Positions 37,273-46,899 of a stretch of 64,000 bases of DNA are shown piece after piece. The stretch lies in NCBI GenBank assembly GCA_016708785.1, contig JADJFC010000004.1, positions 186,001-250,000 on the forward strand, given 5' to 3'. Every line of letters starts with the position of its first letter. The first letter of the stretch is position 1. The position numbers and the translations under genes are program-made. The notes below the pieces were generated by a model. It ran no database searches, was not told where the DNA came from, and saw only the letters and a program-made list of their open reading frames with translations. This DNA comes from Bacteroidota bacterium. Its GTDB lineage: Bacteria > Bacteroidota > Bacteroidia > AKYH767-A > 2013-40CM-41-45.

Positions 37273-39840
37273 ATGGAAGCTAAATTCTCTCCCCGCGTAA
37301 AAGACGTGATTACCTTTAGTCGTGAAGAAGCCTTACGCCTGGAGCATGACTATATTGGAACAGAGCACCTTTTATTAGGTCTCATTCGCGAAGGCGAAGG
37401 AATGGCCATAAAAATTCTGAAATCATTAGGCATTAACCTGGCTGAGCTACGGAAATCTGTAGAAAACTCAGTTAAAGGTAGTGCAACTTCAATTAACAAT
37501 ATTAACAACATTCCTCTTACCAAGCAGGCTGAAAAAGCACTGAAAATCACCTATTTGGAGGCTAAGGTCTTTAAAAGTGATGTAATTGGAACTGAGCATT
37601 TGTTGCTTTCAATCCTGAAGGATGAGGACAATATTGCTACTCAGATCCTTAACCAATATGGTATAAATTACGAGATCGTGAAAGAAGAATTAGATGTTAT
37701 TAAATCAAATTTCCGTTCCGAAGCTCCCCAAAATCAGTCTGATGATGATCCATATGCAAAGGATGACGAAGGCAGCGGTGGAATGACCAGCAAAAAAGGA
37801 ACCGACTCGAAATCAAAAACACCTGTTCTTGATAATTTTGGTCGTGACCTTACAAAAGCTGCTGAAGACGGACGCCTCGACCCTATCGTTGGTCGTGAAA
37901 AGGAAATTGAGCGTGTTTCTCAGATCCTTTCCCGTCGTAAGAAAAACAATCCTATCCTCATCGGGGAGCCCGGTGTTGGTAAATCAGCCATCGCAGAAGG
38001 ACTTGCTCTTCGCATCGTACAACGTAAAGTTTCCCGTGTACTTTTCAATAAACGAATCGTAACACTTGATCTTGCTTCTTTAGTTGCAGGAACAAAATAC
38101 CGCGGACAATTCGAAGAAAGAATGAAAGCAGTAATGAATGAACTGGAAAAGTCACCTGACGTTATCCTATTCATTGATGAGATTCATACTATCATTGGTG
38201 CAGGTGGAGCTTCTGGTTCTTTAGATGCATCGAATATGTTCAAACCTGCTCTTGCCCGAGGAGAAATTCAATGTATTGGTGCTACTACCCTAGATGAATA
38301 TCGTCAGTATATTGAGAAAGATGGCGCATTGGACAGACGTTTTCAACGTGTATTAGTTGAGCCGGCTTCTGTTGATGAATCAATGGAGATCTTAAAAAAT
38401 ATCAAAGATCGTTACGAAGAACACCATAATGTAAATTATACACCGGAAGCGATTAAAGCTTGCGTGACTCTTACTTCTCGATATATCACTGATCGCTTCC
38501 TTCCTGACAAAGCAATTGATGCTTTGGATGAAGCCGGTTCTCGTGTACACATTACAAACATTCACGTACCAAAAAATATTCTTGAACTGGAAGGCAAAGT
38601 TGCTGATATCAAGAATGAAAAAAACCGTGTTGTTCGTAGCCAGAAATATGAAGAAGCTGCTAAACTTCGCGATACTGAAAAACAACTTCTTGAACAATTA
38701 GAAGCTGCTAAAAAAACATGGGAGGAAGAAACTAAATCTCATCGATATACAGTGAATGAACAAGATGTTGCTGAAGTTGTGGCTATGATGACAGGTATTC
38801 CTGTTACGCGTGTCGCTCAGACAGAAAGTCATCGCCTTGTTAAAATGGCTGATGAACTGAAAGGAAAAGTGATTGGACAAGATCAGGCCATTGCTAAAGT
38901 TGTGAAAGCAATTCAACGTAATCGTGCAGGACTTAAAGACCCAAATAAACCGATTGGAACATTTATCTTCTTAGGCCCTACCGGTGTCGGAAAGACTGAA
39001 TTGGCAAAAGTTATTGCTCGTTATTTATTCGATTCTGAAGATGCATTGATTCGTATCGATATGAGTGAGTACATGGAAAAATTTGCCATCTCTCGTTTGA
39101 TTGGAGCGCCTCCAGGATATGTTGGTTATGAAGAAGGTGGTCAATTGACTGAAAAAGTTCGTCGTAAACCATATTCAGTTGTATTACTTGATGAGATAGA
39201 AAAAGCTCATCCGGATGTATTCAACCTACTTCTGCAAGTTCTTGATGAGGGTATGTTAACTGACAGTTTGGGTCGTAAAGTGGATTTCAAAAACACTATT
39301 ATGATCATGACATCAAATATTGGCTCACGTCAGTTGAAAGACTTCGGACAAGGAGTTGGTTTCTCAACGAATGCAAAAATTACCGGTGCTGATGATCATT
39401 CTCGCGGAGTAATTGAAAGTGCATTGAAAAAAGCGTTTGCTCCGGAGTTCCTGAATCGTATTGATGATGTTGTAATGTTCAATTCACTTGAAAAAGAACA
39501 CATTCATAAGATCATTGATGTCGAGTTAGTACATCTTTACAAACGTATCACTGAACTTGGGTATAAAATTCAATTGTCTGATGAAGCAAAAGATTTCATA
39601 GCTGATCGCGGATTCGATAGCGCTTACGGTGCTCGTCCATTGAAACGTTCTATTCAGAAGTACCTGGAAGATCCATTGGCAGAAGAAATCATCAAAGCTG
39701 AATTAGCGGAAGGAGATATTCTCGAAGTGAACTTTGATAAAGAAACTTCTACTCTAAAGATCAATGTTATAAAAGCAAATACTCCTCCAACTACTCCACC
39801 TGCAAAAACAGGTTCTACAAGGAAAAAGAAGGAAGAATAG
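37273..39840 (+). CDS. clpC: ATP-dependent Clp protease ATP-binding subunit ClpC
   Basis: ClpC is a ring-forming AAA+ unfoldase that feeds proteins to ClpP. The 855 residues hold two N-terminal Clp repeats (FSREEALRLEHDYIGTEHLL and KITYLEAKVFKSDVIGTEHL) and AAA-1 with Walker A GEPGVGKS (231-238) and Walker B ILFIDEIHT. The ClpC-specific UVR-like coiled middle domain (SQKYEEAAKLRDTEKQLLEQ) comes next, then AAA-2 with GPTGVGKTE (about 569) and the pore loop IGAPPGYVGYEEGGQ. A Clp D2-small domain (YGARPLKRSIQKYLEDPLAE) and a low-complexity Thr/Pro/Lys tail end it. It is a single gene with its own promoter and terminator, divergent from gyrA. Confidence 0.97.
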   Translation: MEAKFSPRVKDVITFSREEALRLEHDYIGTEHLLLGLIREGEGMAIKILKSLGINLAELRKSVENSVKGSATSINNINNIPLTKQAEKALKITYLEAKVFKSDVIGTEHLLLSILKDEDNIATQILNQYGINYEIVKEELDVIKSNFRSEAPQNQSDDDPYAKDDEGSGGMTSKKGTDSKSKTPVLDNFGRDLTKAAEDGRLDPIVGREKEIERVSQILSRRKKNNPILIGEPGVGKSAIAEGLALRIVQRKVSRVLFNKRIVTLDLASLVAGTKYRGQFEERMKAVMNELEKSPDVILFIDEIHTIIGAGGASGSLDASNMFKPALARGEIQCIGATTLDEYRQYIEKDGALDRRFQRVLVEPASVDESMEILKNIKDRYEEHHNVNYTPEAIKACVTLTSRYITDRFLPDKAIDALDEAGSRVHITNIHVPKNILELEGKVADIKNEKNRVVRSQKYEEAAKLRDTEKQLLEQLEAAKKTWEEETKSHRYTVNEQDVAEVVAMMTGIPVTRVAQTESHRLVKMADELKGKVIGQDQAIAKVVKAIQRNRAGLKDPNKPIGTFIFLGPTGVGKTELAKVIARYLFDSEDALIRIDMSEYMEKFAISRLIGAPPGYVGYEEGGQLTEKVRRKPYSVVLLDEIEKAHPDVFNLLLQVLDEGMLTDSLGRKVDFKNTIMIMTSNIGSRQLKDFGQGVGFSTNAKITGADDHSRGVIESALKKAFAPEFLNRIDDVVMFNSLEKEHIHKIIDVELVHLYKRITELGYKIQLSDEAKDFIADRGFDSAYGARPLKRSIQKYLEDPLAEEIIKAELAEGDILEVNFDKETSTLKINVIKANTPPTTPPAKTGSTRKKKEE

Positions 39841-39861
39841 TCTTAAATAGTTCAAAATTAG

Positions 39862-39897
39862 AAAGGCAAAAGTCAAATCGACTTTTGCCTTTTTTTA
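39862..39897 (+). terminator. clpC terminator
   Basis: AAAGGCAAAAGTC and GACTTTTGCCTTT form a 13-bp perfect stem with a 5-base loop followed by more T. Confidence 0.88.
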
Positions 39898-39912
39898 TTT
39901 GTCGGAGTTAGT

Positions 39913-39967
39913 TCAAAGGTCAATCAAAGGTCAGTACCGCTAACCTTTGACCCTTGACCTTTGACCT
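39913..39967. repeat. Inverted clusters of the heptamer AAGGTCA downstream of fabI
   Basis: CAAAGGTCA occurs twice on the plus strand (39913-39921 and 39925-39933), and TTTGACC/TTGACC three times in the opposite direction by 39966. Together they can fold into a long imperfect hairpin between the convergent clpC and fabI genes. It may terminate fabI transcription. Confidence 0.5.
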
Positions 39968-40020
39968 GATATATTTATTCGAAAAATGTCAGTTGAAATG
40001 GATGTAATCTAATTGACTAC

Positions 40021-40839
40021 TTACTGTTTACTTTGAAACATCTCCATCACCTCATTACTAATTCCTGTTGTAGAATAACCTCCGTCATGGAAGAGCTTCT
40101 GCATAGTAACCATCTTCGTAAGGTCGCTGAATAATGAAACACAGTAGTCTGCACATGCATCAGCACTCGCATTTCCTAAAGGAGAAAGAGAATCAGCAAA
40201 ATTGTAGAAATCTTCGAAGCCTTTGATTCCTGAGCCCGCAGTAGTTTTTGTCGGAGATTGTGAAATGGTATTAACACGAACTTTTTTTGCTTTTCCATAA
40301 TGATATCCAAAGCTTCTGGAAATTGATTCCAGCATTGCTTTGATATCTGCCATATCTGTATAGAAAGGATAGGTCCTTTGCGCTGCGATATAGGTTAAAG
40401 CGACAACACTTCCCCACTCATTGATAGCATCCATCTTCATTGCTACACTCAACATCTTATGCAATGACAAAGCAGAAACATCAATTCCTTTCTGATAGTA
40501 TTCATAATTACTTTCAACGTATGAAATATTTTTACGGATGTTGACTGACATTCCGATTGAATGCAGAACAAAATCAACTTTGCCTCCCATAATATCCATT
40601 GATTTGGAATACAAGGTTGTTATATCTTCTACGGATGTTGCATCTGCCGGAACAATTTCAGACTTGGTTTCATCTGCAAGTTTTTTTATTTCACCCATTC
40701 TCATGGCGATTGGTGCATTTGTTAAAACGATCTGAGCACCTTCCTGATGACAACGTTGTGCAACTTTCCATGCAATTGAATTTGAGTCTAATGCTCCACT
40801 AATAATTCCTCGCTTGCCTTTTAAAAGATTGTTTGACAT
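40021..40839 (-). CDS. fabI: Enoyl-ACP reductase FabI
   Basis: FabI performs the NADH-dependent last reduction of each fatty-acid elongation cycle. It is a short-chain dehydrogenase fold of 272 residues. The Rossmann opening is GKRGIISGALDSNSIAWKVA. The FVLHSIG strand follows, and the catalytic Tyr-x6-Lys pair is Y160 and K167 in YPFYTDMADIKAML, with the upstream Tyr150. The sequence around the catalytic pair differs from the E. coli NYNVMGLAKA form. The conserved RVNTISQSPTKTTAGSGI and HDGGYSTTGI segments are present. An exact TATATTTG box lies upstream, overlapping the end of recN. Confidence 0.94.
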   Translation of the reverse strand: MSNNLLKGKRGIISGALDSNSIAWKVAQRCHQEGAQIVLTNAPIAMRMGEIKKLADETKSEIVPADATSVEDITTLYSKSMDIMGGKVDFVLHSIGMSVNIRKNISYVESNYEYYQKGIDVSALSLHKMLSVAMKMDAINEWGSVVALTYIAAQRTYPFYTDMADIKAMLESISRSFGYHYGKAKKVRVNTISQSPTKTTAGSGIKGFEDFYNFADSLSPLGNASADACADYCVSLFSDLTKMVTMQKLFHDGGYSTTGISNEVMEMFQSKQ

Positions 40840-40856
40840 AGTTTTTATGTTTGTGA

Positions 40857-40864
40857 CAAATATA
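40857..40864 (-). promoter_or_regulatory. Bacteroidota-type -7 box of fabI
   Basis: Read on the minus strand the site is TATATTTG, 17 bases before the fabI ATG. It lies in the short gap after recN, so fabI may be transcribed independently of recN. No clear -33 element was found. Confidence 0.5.
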
Positions 40865-40871
40865 GTTATTT

Positions 40872-42536
40872 TTAATTCCCGAGCAGTTCTTTAGCATTTT
40901 GCATTGCAATAGCAGTGGGTTTATCGCCACTCAACATCCTGGCAACTTCTACAATGCGGTCTTCAGATTTCAGTTTGGATACTTTTGTAAATGTCCTCTT
41001 TCCTATTACTTCTTTATAGACAAAGAAATGGACTTCTCCTCGACTTGCAATTTGTGGTAAATGAGTAATGGCTAAAAGTTGCAATGACGAGGAAAGGTCG
41101 TTCATTACTGTTCCGATTTTGAATGCAGTTTCTCCGCTGACACCTGTGTCAATCTCGTCAAAAACGACTGTTGGCAGGTCGATCAGTTTTGCTACAATTG
41201 CTTTTAGACAAAGCATTAACCGGCTCAATTCACCGCCTGAGGCGACCTTACTGATCTCAGAGTATGCTACTCCTTTATTTGCAGAGAATAAAAAGCGAAT
41301 GGAATCTTTACCGGATTGATTAAGTTCTTCTTCGTCCAAAACTACTTGTTCGATTTTTAGAATTGCATTTGGCATTCCTAAATCAGCAAGCATTTTTTTT
41401 ACTTTTGTTTCAATACCCGGAATTACTTTTGCTCGGGCAATAGAAATTTTATCAGCTTTCGAAAGTAACTTAATGAATTGCTTTTCCTTTTCTTTTTCAA
41501 GGTCAGAAATTCGTTCATCAAGTGAATTGATGTTTTCTAATTTTTTCTCAAATTCATTTTTTAACTCAATTAATTCCTGTGTAGAATTTACCCTGTGTTT
41601 CTGTTCTAATCGATTGAGAATATTTAATCGTTCATTTACAATTTCAAGTCGCTGTGGATCTAATGATACTTCATCAGATATGTCCGTACTTTCTTGTGAT
41701 ATGTCTTTCAATTCTATTTGAACTGATTTCAGCCGTGTAGCAACACTTTCCAATTTTGAATTGTACTTGCTCAACGATTGTACGATCTGAATAGCTGAAG
41801 AAATAGCTGTCAGAAGGTTACTTTCCCCACCGGAAATAGCATCGTCTAACTTTGAAAGACCTTGACGTATTTCCTCTGAATGTGAAAGCGTTCTCAATTC
41901 TTTTTCAAGCTGATCTTTGCTTTCCCCTTTTTCAAGTTCGGCTTCTGCTAATTCATTAAATTGAAAAGTAATGTAATCTTGTTCAGATTTTGATCGTGCT
42001 TCTTCAGCTTTTAATTCTGCAATTTCAAGTGCCAGTTTTTTATAAGTAGAGAAAATTTTACGATAATCATTAAGGTCGCTTTCCGTTCCGGCAAAGGAAT
42101 CAACTACTGACAATTGAAACCCAGATTTGTTGAGCAGTAAAGTTTCATGCTGCGAATGAATATCGACCAAGAGACTCCCAAGTTCTTTGAGTTGAGAAAT
42201 ATTTACCGGAGTGTCATTGATAAAGGCTCTGGACTTTCCCTCTTTAGAGATCTCTCGTCTGATAAGAATACGCGATTCAATATCGAGCTCATTGATTTGA
42301 AAAAAATCTTCAATTGCTTTATTCTTTGAATCAAATTCCCCTTCTACAATACATTTTGCGGTTTTATCTAATAATGCGCCCGAATCCGCTCTTTGTCCAA
42401 GTAAGAGTCCGAGAGCTCCGAGCAAAATAGATTTACCTGCACCGGTTTCCCCGGTTATAATGTTGAGCTTTTTCCCGAATTGCAGATGCAATTCATCGAT
42501 CAATGCGTAATTCTTTACTGTAAGAGTGGTTAACAT
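40872..42536 (-). CDS. recN: DNA repair protein RecN
   Basis: RecN is an SMC-like ATPase that gathers broken DNA ends for recombinational repair. The 554 residues begin with MLTTLTVKNYALIDELHLQF and Walker A TGETGAGKSILLGALGLLLG. A long coiled-coil middle follows (about 150-370, rich in Glu/Lys/Ser). The C-terminal ATPase lobe has the signature KVASGGELSRLMLCLKAI and Walker B PTVVFDEIDTGVSGETA, then ITHLPQIASRGEVHFFVYKE. It lies between the DUF4412 gene and fabI in the same direction. Confidence 0.96.
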   Translation of the reverse strand: MLTTLTVKNYALIDELHLQFGKKLNIITGETGAGKSILLGALGLLLGQRADSGALLDKTAKCIVEGEFDSKNKAIEDFFQINELDIESRILIRREISKEGKSRAFINDTPVNISQLKELGSLLVDIHSQHETLLLNKSGFQLSVVDSFAGTESDLNDYRKIFSTYKKLALEIAELKAEEARSKSEQDYITFQFNELAEAELEKGESKDQLEKELRTLSHSEEIRQGLSKLDDAISGGESNLLTAISSAIQIVQSLSKYNSKLESVATRLKSVQIELKDISQESTDISDEVSLDPQRLEIVNERLNILNRLEQKHRVNSTQELIELKNEFEKKLENINSLDERISDLEKEKEKQFIKLLSKADKISIARAKVIPGIETKVKKMLADLGMPNAILKIEQVVLDEEELNQSGKDSIRFLFSANKGVAYSEISKVASGGELSRLMLCLKAIVAKLIDLPTVVFDEIDTGVSGETAFKIGTVMNDLSSSLQLLAITHLPQIASRGEVHFFVYKEVIGKRTFTKVSKLKSEDRIVEVARMLSGDKPTAIAMQNAKELLGN

Positions 42537-42571
42537 ATGTTTGGGAGAAGGAGAGAGTTTAGAATTTCAAG

Positions 42572-43237
42572 TTATTTGGTTTTCATTCCTCCTTGAAAAT
42601 TAGACATATCCATAATTTGATAATCGGAAGGAACTTTGAAAAGATCGTCCGAAAGATTATCCATCGGTTCAACACTTAATGCAGTCATTTTATAGGTCTT
42701 GCCTTCGCGTGATGTTTCAAATTCCATCATTAATCCGTTCACTCCTTTTATATTTGTTTCATAACTGTAATTACCTTTGATATCACTTGTAAACCAAACA
42801 TCATATGTTTCTTTGTCACCTTTTGTGGTTGATTTTATTATTGCTTTATAGCATGTATAGCCAGCAATCACTTTTGATTCTCTGGTAATTTCAACTTCCG
42901 GATCTTTATCGATTCCCTTTTTTTGCATTTCAGCTTCAAGGTTCATTTTCATCGCAATTTTTGATCCTGAATTATCCATTAACATGTAAGCCGTCCGTGC
43001 AAGGTTATCAGAGATCATTGTCATTTTTCCTTTCTCAGATTCCATTTCTACTCTTGACATATCTTTTTTTATAAAAAGAGTGTATTCCATCGGTTTAATA
43101 GCGACTTCCTTAGTGGTAGTTTGAGTAATTCTGTAAACGATCTTCGCTGATGAAATCGAATGTTTCGAGTTTTGAGAATAACCGATTGATGAAATGCATA
43201 ATGCTGCCAAAAGCAGTGTTGTTGTAAAGAATTTCAT
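42572..43237 (-). CDS. DUF4412-type secreted protein
   Basis: The start is placed at the ATG at 43235-43237, where the signal peptide begins (MKFFTTTLLLAALCISSIGY); 13 upstream codons in frame look non-coding. The mature part resembles DUF4412, a beta-rich domain of unknown role in Bacteroidota. Matching segments are AKIVYRITQTTTKEVAIKPM, MSRVEMESEKGKMTMISD, SKVIAGYTCYKAIIKST and YDVWFTSDIKGNYSYE. It is periplasmic or outer-membrane associated. It is the first gene of the DUF4412-recN-fabI series; 35 bases separate it from recN. Confidence 0.75.
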   Translation of the reverse strand: MKFFTTTLLLAALCISSIGYSQNSKHSISSAKIVYRITQTTTKEVAIKPMEYTLFIKKDMSRVEMESEKGKMTMISDNLARTAYMLMDNSGSKIAMKMNLEAEMQKKGIDKDPEVEITRESKVIAGYTCYKAIIKSTTKGDKETYDVWFTSDIKGNYSYETNIKGVNGLMMEFETSREGKTYKMTALSVEPMDNLSDDLFKVPSDYQIMDMSNFQGGMKTK

Positions 43238-43514
43238 GGTGAAATGGATTTTCGTGGTTTGAACAAATGTAATCAATCAATTTCTAAATAAATACTCCAT
43301 TTATGAGGGAATTTTTATTCACCCAAAAAGTGGTAAGATTTATTCTCATTTTACTTTTGATTTTAAAGTCTGATTTACAATAAAATCGGGCACTTTAAGG
43401 TTAATATTGCATGCGTTTTTTATGGAAAACCTTGTTCATATCTTTTAAAACAAAGGCGGGGCGCATGTTTGAGGTAGTTCTAACTTTAAAACCATAATAA
43501 AATCAAGTATTTAC

Positions 43515-46064
43515 ATGGCGAATAAGCTAAAAAGCGACAACGAAGAGGTAGTAAAGGAAAAGAAAGAGCGCTCCAAAAAGAATACCCAAAAAGTCACATT
43601 AAAAGACAGGTTTGCCTCATTCCGTTCGTTTTTTGCTGATGAGAGAACACATAAGATCTTTGGATTATTCCTGCTTATGCTTTCATTTTTTATGATCGTT
43701 GCCTTTATTTCGAACCTGTTTACCTGGAAAGAAGATCAGGCAATAGCAGGCGTTGATTCTATTTGGAAATTGATTACAACTGAAACAAAAGTTCAGAATT
43801 GGTTAGGAAAATTTGGGGCGCTAACTGCTTTGAAATTTGAGAACCAATGGTTCGGAATTTGTGCATTCGCTTTCCCCTTTCTCTTCATCCTGGCAGCTGT
43901 CCGTATAATTTGGGAAGTGAATCTTTTGCCTTTAGGAAAAACACTGAGATATACTCTCTTTGCTACGATATGGATAAGTACCTTTTTAGGCTATATATTT
44001 CATAACAACTCTTCTTTATTAATGTTGGCCGGTGGTTATGGCTTTCGTATGAGCCAAAGCTTAAACGCAATTATTGGCTTCATTGGTACGGGAACATTAC
44101 TTGTTTTCTCCTTTGTCGGATTTCTTGTTGCAGCTTTTAATATTCCATTGAAACGTAAATTGGAAGAAACACTTGCTCCTGTTTCTGATGCCATTACCGA
44201 TGTTGTTGCCGCTGAAGAACCAATCAAAGTTAATAAACCTAAAAAGGAAACTTTAACCGGTGTTGTTGAATTGGAATTAGGTCATGAAGAAGAATTTGAG
44301 GAAGATGAAGATGGAGAAGAAGAGGAAGAAGAAGAAGAAGATGGCGATTTTATAAATCTTGATGAAGAAGAAGAGGAAGTAATTGAAGAGGAAGAAGAAG
44401 TTGAAGAGGATGTTCTAGAACTGACACCTATAGTTTCAGCGCCCACTATCACAATTGGCGATGGAGATTTGAAACTGGAAGTTCTTGATATTCCCGAAGA
44501 AGCACCTGTAATTGATGGGTCAGAAGAATTGCCTCATGCACAAGGTGATTATGATCCGACACTTGACCTTTCATCGTATCGTTATCCCACGCTCGACCTT
44601 TTGGAAAGTTATGGGGACAAAAAAGTTGAAGTAAATAAAGAAGAGCTCGAGGCTAACAAAAATAAAATTGTTGAGACGCTCAGTCACTATAACATCGGTA
44701 TCGATAAGATCAAAGCTACGATCGGACCAACTGTTACATTGTTTGAGATTGTACCTCAAGCCGGGATCCGAATATCTAAGATCAAAAATCTGGAAGATGA
44801 TATAGCACTTAGTCTTGCAGCACTTGGTATCCGTATCATTGCTCCAATTCCGGGAAAAGGTACCATTGGTATTGAAGTACCGAATCTGAAACCGGAAATT
44901 GTTGCCATGAAATCGATTCTTGGTTCAGAGAAATTTGTAAACACAGATTACGAACTTCCAATTGGTTTTGGTAAAACGATAAGTAATGAAGTATTTGTTG
45001 CCGATCTTACTAAAATGCCTCACTTGTTGATGGCCGGGGCAACCGGGCAAGGTAAATCAGTTGGACTAAATGCAATTCTTGTCTCCCTACTCTACCGTAA
45101 GCACCCTGCTCAAGTAAAATTTGTACTAGTCGATCCGAAGAAAGTAGAGTTGACGTTATTCAAAACGATTGAAAGACATTTCTTGGCAAAACTTCCCGGC
45201 GAAGCTGAGGCAATCATTACCGATACAAAGAAAGTGATCAATACCTTGAATTCACTTTGTATGGAAATGGATCAACGTTATGAATTACTTAAAGATGCTC
45301 AAGTAAGAAATATCAAAGAATACAATGCGAAATTCATTGCAAGGAAATTGAATCCTACCAATGGACATAAGTTTCTGCCATATATCATACTTGTTGTGGA
45401 TGAGTTTGCCGATCTGATCATGACTGCCGGAAAAGAAGTTGAAACTCCCATTGCTCGATTGGCTCAGCTTGCCAGAGCAATTGGTATTCACCTTATAATT
45501 GCAACACAGCGACCATCTGTAAATATTATCACAGGAACGATCAAAGCGAATTTCCCGGCACGTATTGCTTTCCGTGTGACCTCTAAAATCGATTCCAGAA
45601 CGATTCTGGATACAGGCGGTGCAGATCAACTGATTGGTCGCGGTGATATGCTATTCTCTACAGGAGCCGATCTTATTCGTTTGCAGTGGGCATTTGTTGA
45701 TGCTCCGGAAGTAGAGAAAGTGACTGACTTCATTGGATCACAACGTGGATATTCGGATGCACATTTACTTCCTGAATATCATGATGAAAGTGGCGATGGT
45801 TCTCGTTCTGACATCAATATGGATGATCGTGATCCTCTTTTTGAAGATGCGGCACAACTGATCGTTCAAAATCAACAAGGTTCGGCGTCATTACTTCAAC
45901 GAAGACTTAAACTGGGTTATAATCGCGCAGGTAGAATTATTGATCAACTGGAAGCAGCAAAGATCATTGGACCTTTTGAAGGCTCTAAAGCACGTGAAGT
46001 ATTGGTGAAAGATCCAATTTCTCTCGAGCACATTTTGGGGAGTCTCAGAAGCAGAGAAAACTAA
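43515..46064 (+). CDS. ftsK: DNA translocase FtsK
   Basis: FtsK anchors at the division septum and pumps chromosome ends toward the dif site for resolution. The 849 residues start with a basic cytoplasmic tail and four membrane spans (about 45-215). A very acidic linker (about 255-300, runs of Glu) leads to the alpha/beta motor with Walker A GATGQGKSVG (about 507-516) and Walker B ILVVDEFADLIM. The C-terminal gamma winged helix that reads orientation sites is SASLLQRRLKLGYNRAGRII. A terminator follows the gene, and lolA begins shortly after, the usual Bacteroidota neighbour. Confidence 0.97.
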   Translation: MANKLKSDNEEVVKEKKERSKKNTQKVTLKDRFASFRSFFADERTHKIFGLFLLMLSFFMIVAFISNLFTWKEDQAIAGVDSIWKLITTETKVQNWLGKFGALTALKFENQWFGICAFAFPFLFILAAVRIIWEVNLLPLGKTLRYTLFATIWISTFLGYIFHNNSSLLMLAGGYGFRMSQSLNAIIGFIGTGTLLVFSFVGFLVAAFNIPLKRKLEETLAPVSDAITDVVAAEEPIKVNKPKKETLTGVVELELGHEEEFEEDEDGEEEEEEEEDGDFINLDEEEEEVIEEEEEVEEDVLELTPIVSAPTITIGDGDLKLEVLDIPEEAPVIDGSEELPHAQGDYDPTLDLSSYRYPTLDLLESYGDKKVEVNKEELEANKNKIVETLSHYNIGIDKIKATIGPTVTLFEIVPQAGIRISKIKNLEDDIALSLAALGIRIIAPIPGKGTIGIEVPNLKPEIVAMKSILGSEKFVNTDYELPIGFGKTISNEVFVADLTKMPHLLMAGATGQGKSVGLNAILVSLLYRKHPAQVKFVLVDPKKVELTLFKTIERHFLAKLPGEAEAIITDTKKVINTLNSLCMEMDQRYELLKDAQVRNIKEYNAKFIARKLNPTNGHKFLPYIILVVDEFADLIMTAGKEVETPIARLAQLARAIGIHLIIATQRPSVNIITGTIKANFPARIAFRVTSKIDSRTILDTGGADQLIGRGDMLFSTGADLIRLQWAFVDAPEVEKVTDFIGSQRGYSDAHLLPEYHDESGDGSRSDINMDDRDPLFEDAAQLIVQNQQGSASLLQRRLKLGYNRAGRIIDQLEAAKIIGPFEGSKAREVLVKDPISLEHILGSLRSREN

Positions 46065-46089
46065 TTGATAGTCATATAGATATGTATTT

Positions 46090-46119
46090 AGGGTGAGCTC
46101 AAATGCTCACCCTTTTTTG
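46090..46119 (+). terminator. ftsK terminator
   Basis: AGGGTGAGC and GCTCACCCT pair around a 6-base loop and are followed by a T-run. Confidence 0.85.
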
Positions 46120-46129
46120 TGGAATGCTT

Positions 46130-46160
46130 TTTGATTTAAAGAGCCAAAGGCCTACATTTG
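46130..46160 (+). promoter_or_regulatory. lolA promoter, textbook Bacteroidota form
   Basis: TTTG (46130-46133) and TACATTTG (46153-46160) are separated by exactly 19 bases, matching the -33/-7 consensus TTTG-N19-TAnnTTTG. The lolA ATG follows after 29 bases. Confidence 0.75.
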
Positions 46161-46189
46161 CAATCGATTTGTAGCAAGAAAAACCATTC

Positions 46190-46833
46190 ATGAAAGCAAG
46201 AATTTTTGCCCTCCTATTATTGATATCTCCTATTTTTACTTTCGCTCAGCAAGATGCGAAGGCACAAGAAATATTAAAAGCTGTAAGTACGAAGTTTAAA
46301 TCTTGTAAATCCTACAAAGCGACCTTTACAATTATTGTCGAGAATTCGAGAGACAAGTCGAGAGAAGTTCAAAAGGGTACTATTTACATCAAGGGGAGTA
46401 AATACCGTTTAGAAATTGCAGGTCAGGATGTGATCAGTGACGGAAAGACTCGTTGGACTTATGTAAAGGATGCAAACGAAGTCCAGATCGATATTCAGAA
46501 AACAGATGAGAACACTATTTCTCCTACGAATATCTTTACGATCTATGAAAAAGGGTGGCAATCAAAATACACCGGTGATGCGAAAGATAAGATGATCACT
46601 TACTCTCAGATCGAATTAGTACCGAGTGAGGGGAAAACAAGAATATCTTTAAGATCAAATTGTCAATCAATAAGGCTGAGAAAACAATAGCATCAGCAAA
46701 AATGATGGATAAAAATGGGGGAACACAAACTATCAATGTGGAAAAAATAAGTCCCGATGGTGCATCTGATGACAACATTTTCGTTTTCAACAAAACTAAA
46801 TATCCCGATGCGGAAATAATAGATCTTCGCTAA
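46190..46833 (+). CDS. lolA: Outer-membrane lipoprotein carrier LolA (frame broken)
   Basis: LolA ferries lipoproteins through the periplasm. It has a signal peptide (MKARIFALLLLISPIFTFAQ) and the family start AQEILKAVSTKFKSCKSYKA. KGTIYIKGSKYRLEIAGQDV, ISDGKTRWTYVKDANEVQID and ISPTNIFTIYEKGW follow. The raw frame ends at 46690. Adding one A to the A4 run at 46634-46637 restores GKNKNIFKIKLSINKAEKTI through FNKTKYPDAEIIDLR with a stop at 46831, 214 residues. Both halves are needed for the lipoprotein-binding barrel. It follows ftsK with its own promoter and terminator. Confidence 0.9.
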
Positions 46834-46840
46834 ATATTAA

Positions 46841-46867
46841 AAAGTCCTTTTCTAAAGGACTTTTTTT
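46841..46867 (+). terminator. lolA terminator
   Basis: AAAGTCCTTT and AAAGGACTTT form a 10-bp stem with a 3-base loop followed by T. Its distance from the restored lolA stop (8 bases) supports the restored frame. Confidence 0.85.
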
Positions 46868-46899
46868 GTGCATATAAATATTAACTAATAATCAATACC

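Noticed and set aside
44270..44420. Glu/Asp-rich run in ftsK as a microsatellite insertion
   Set aside because: The linker of FtsK is normally low-complexity and variable; the run stays in frame and fits that role.
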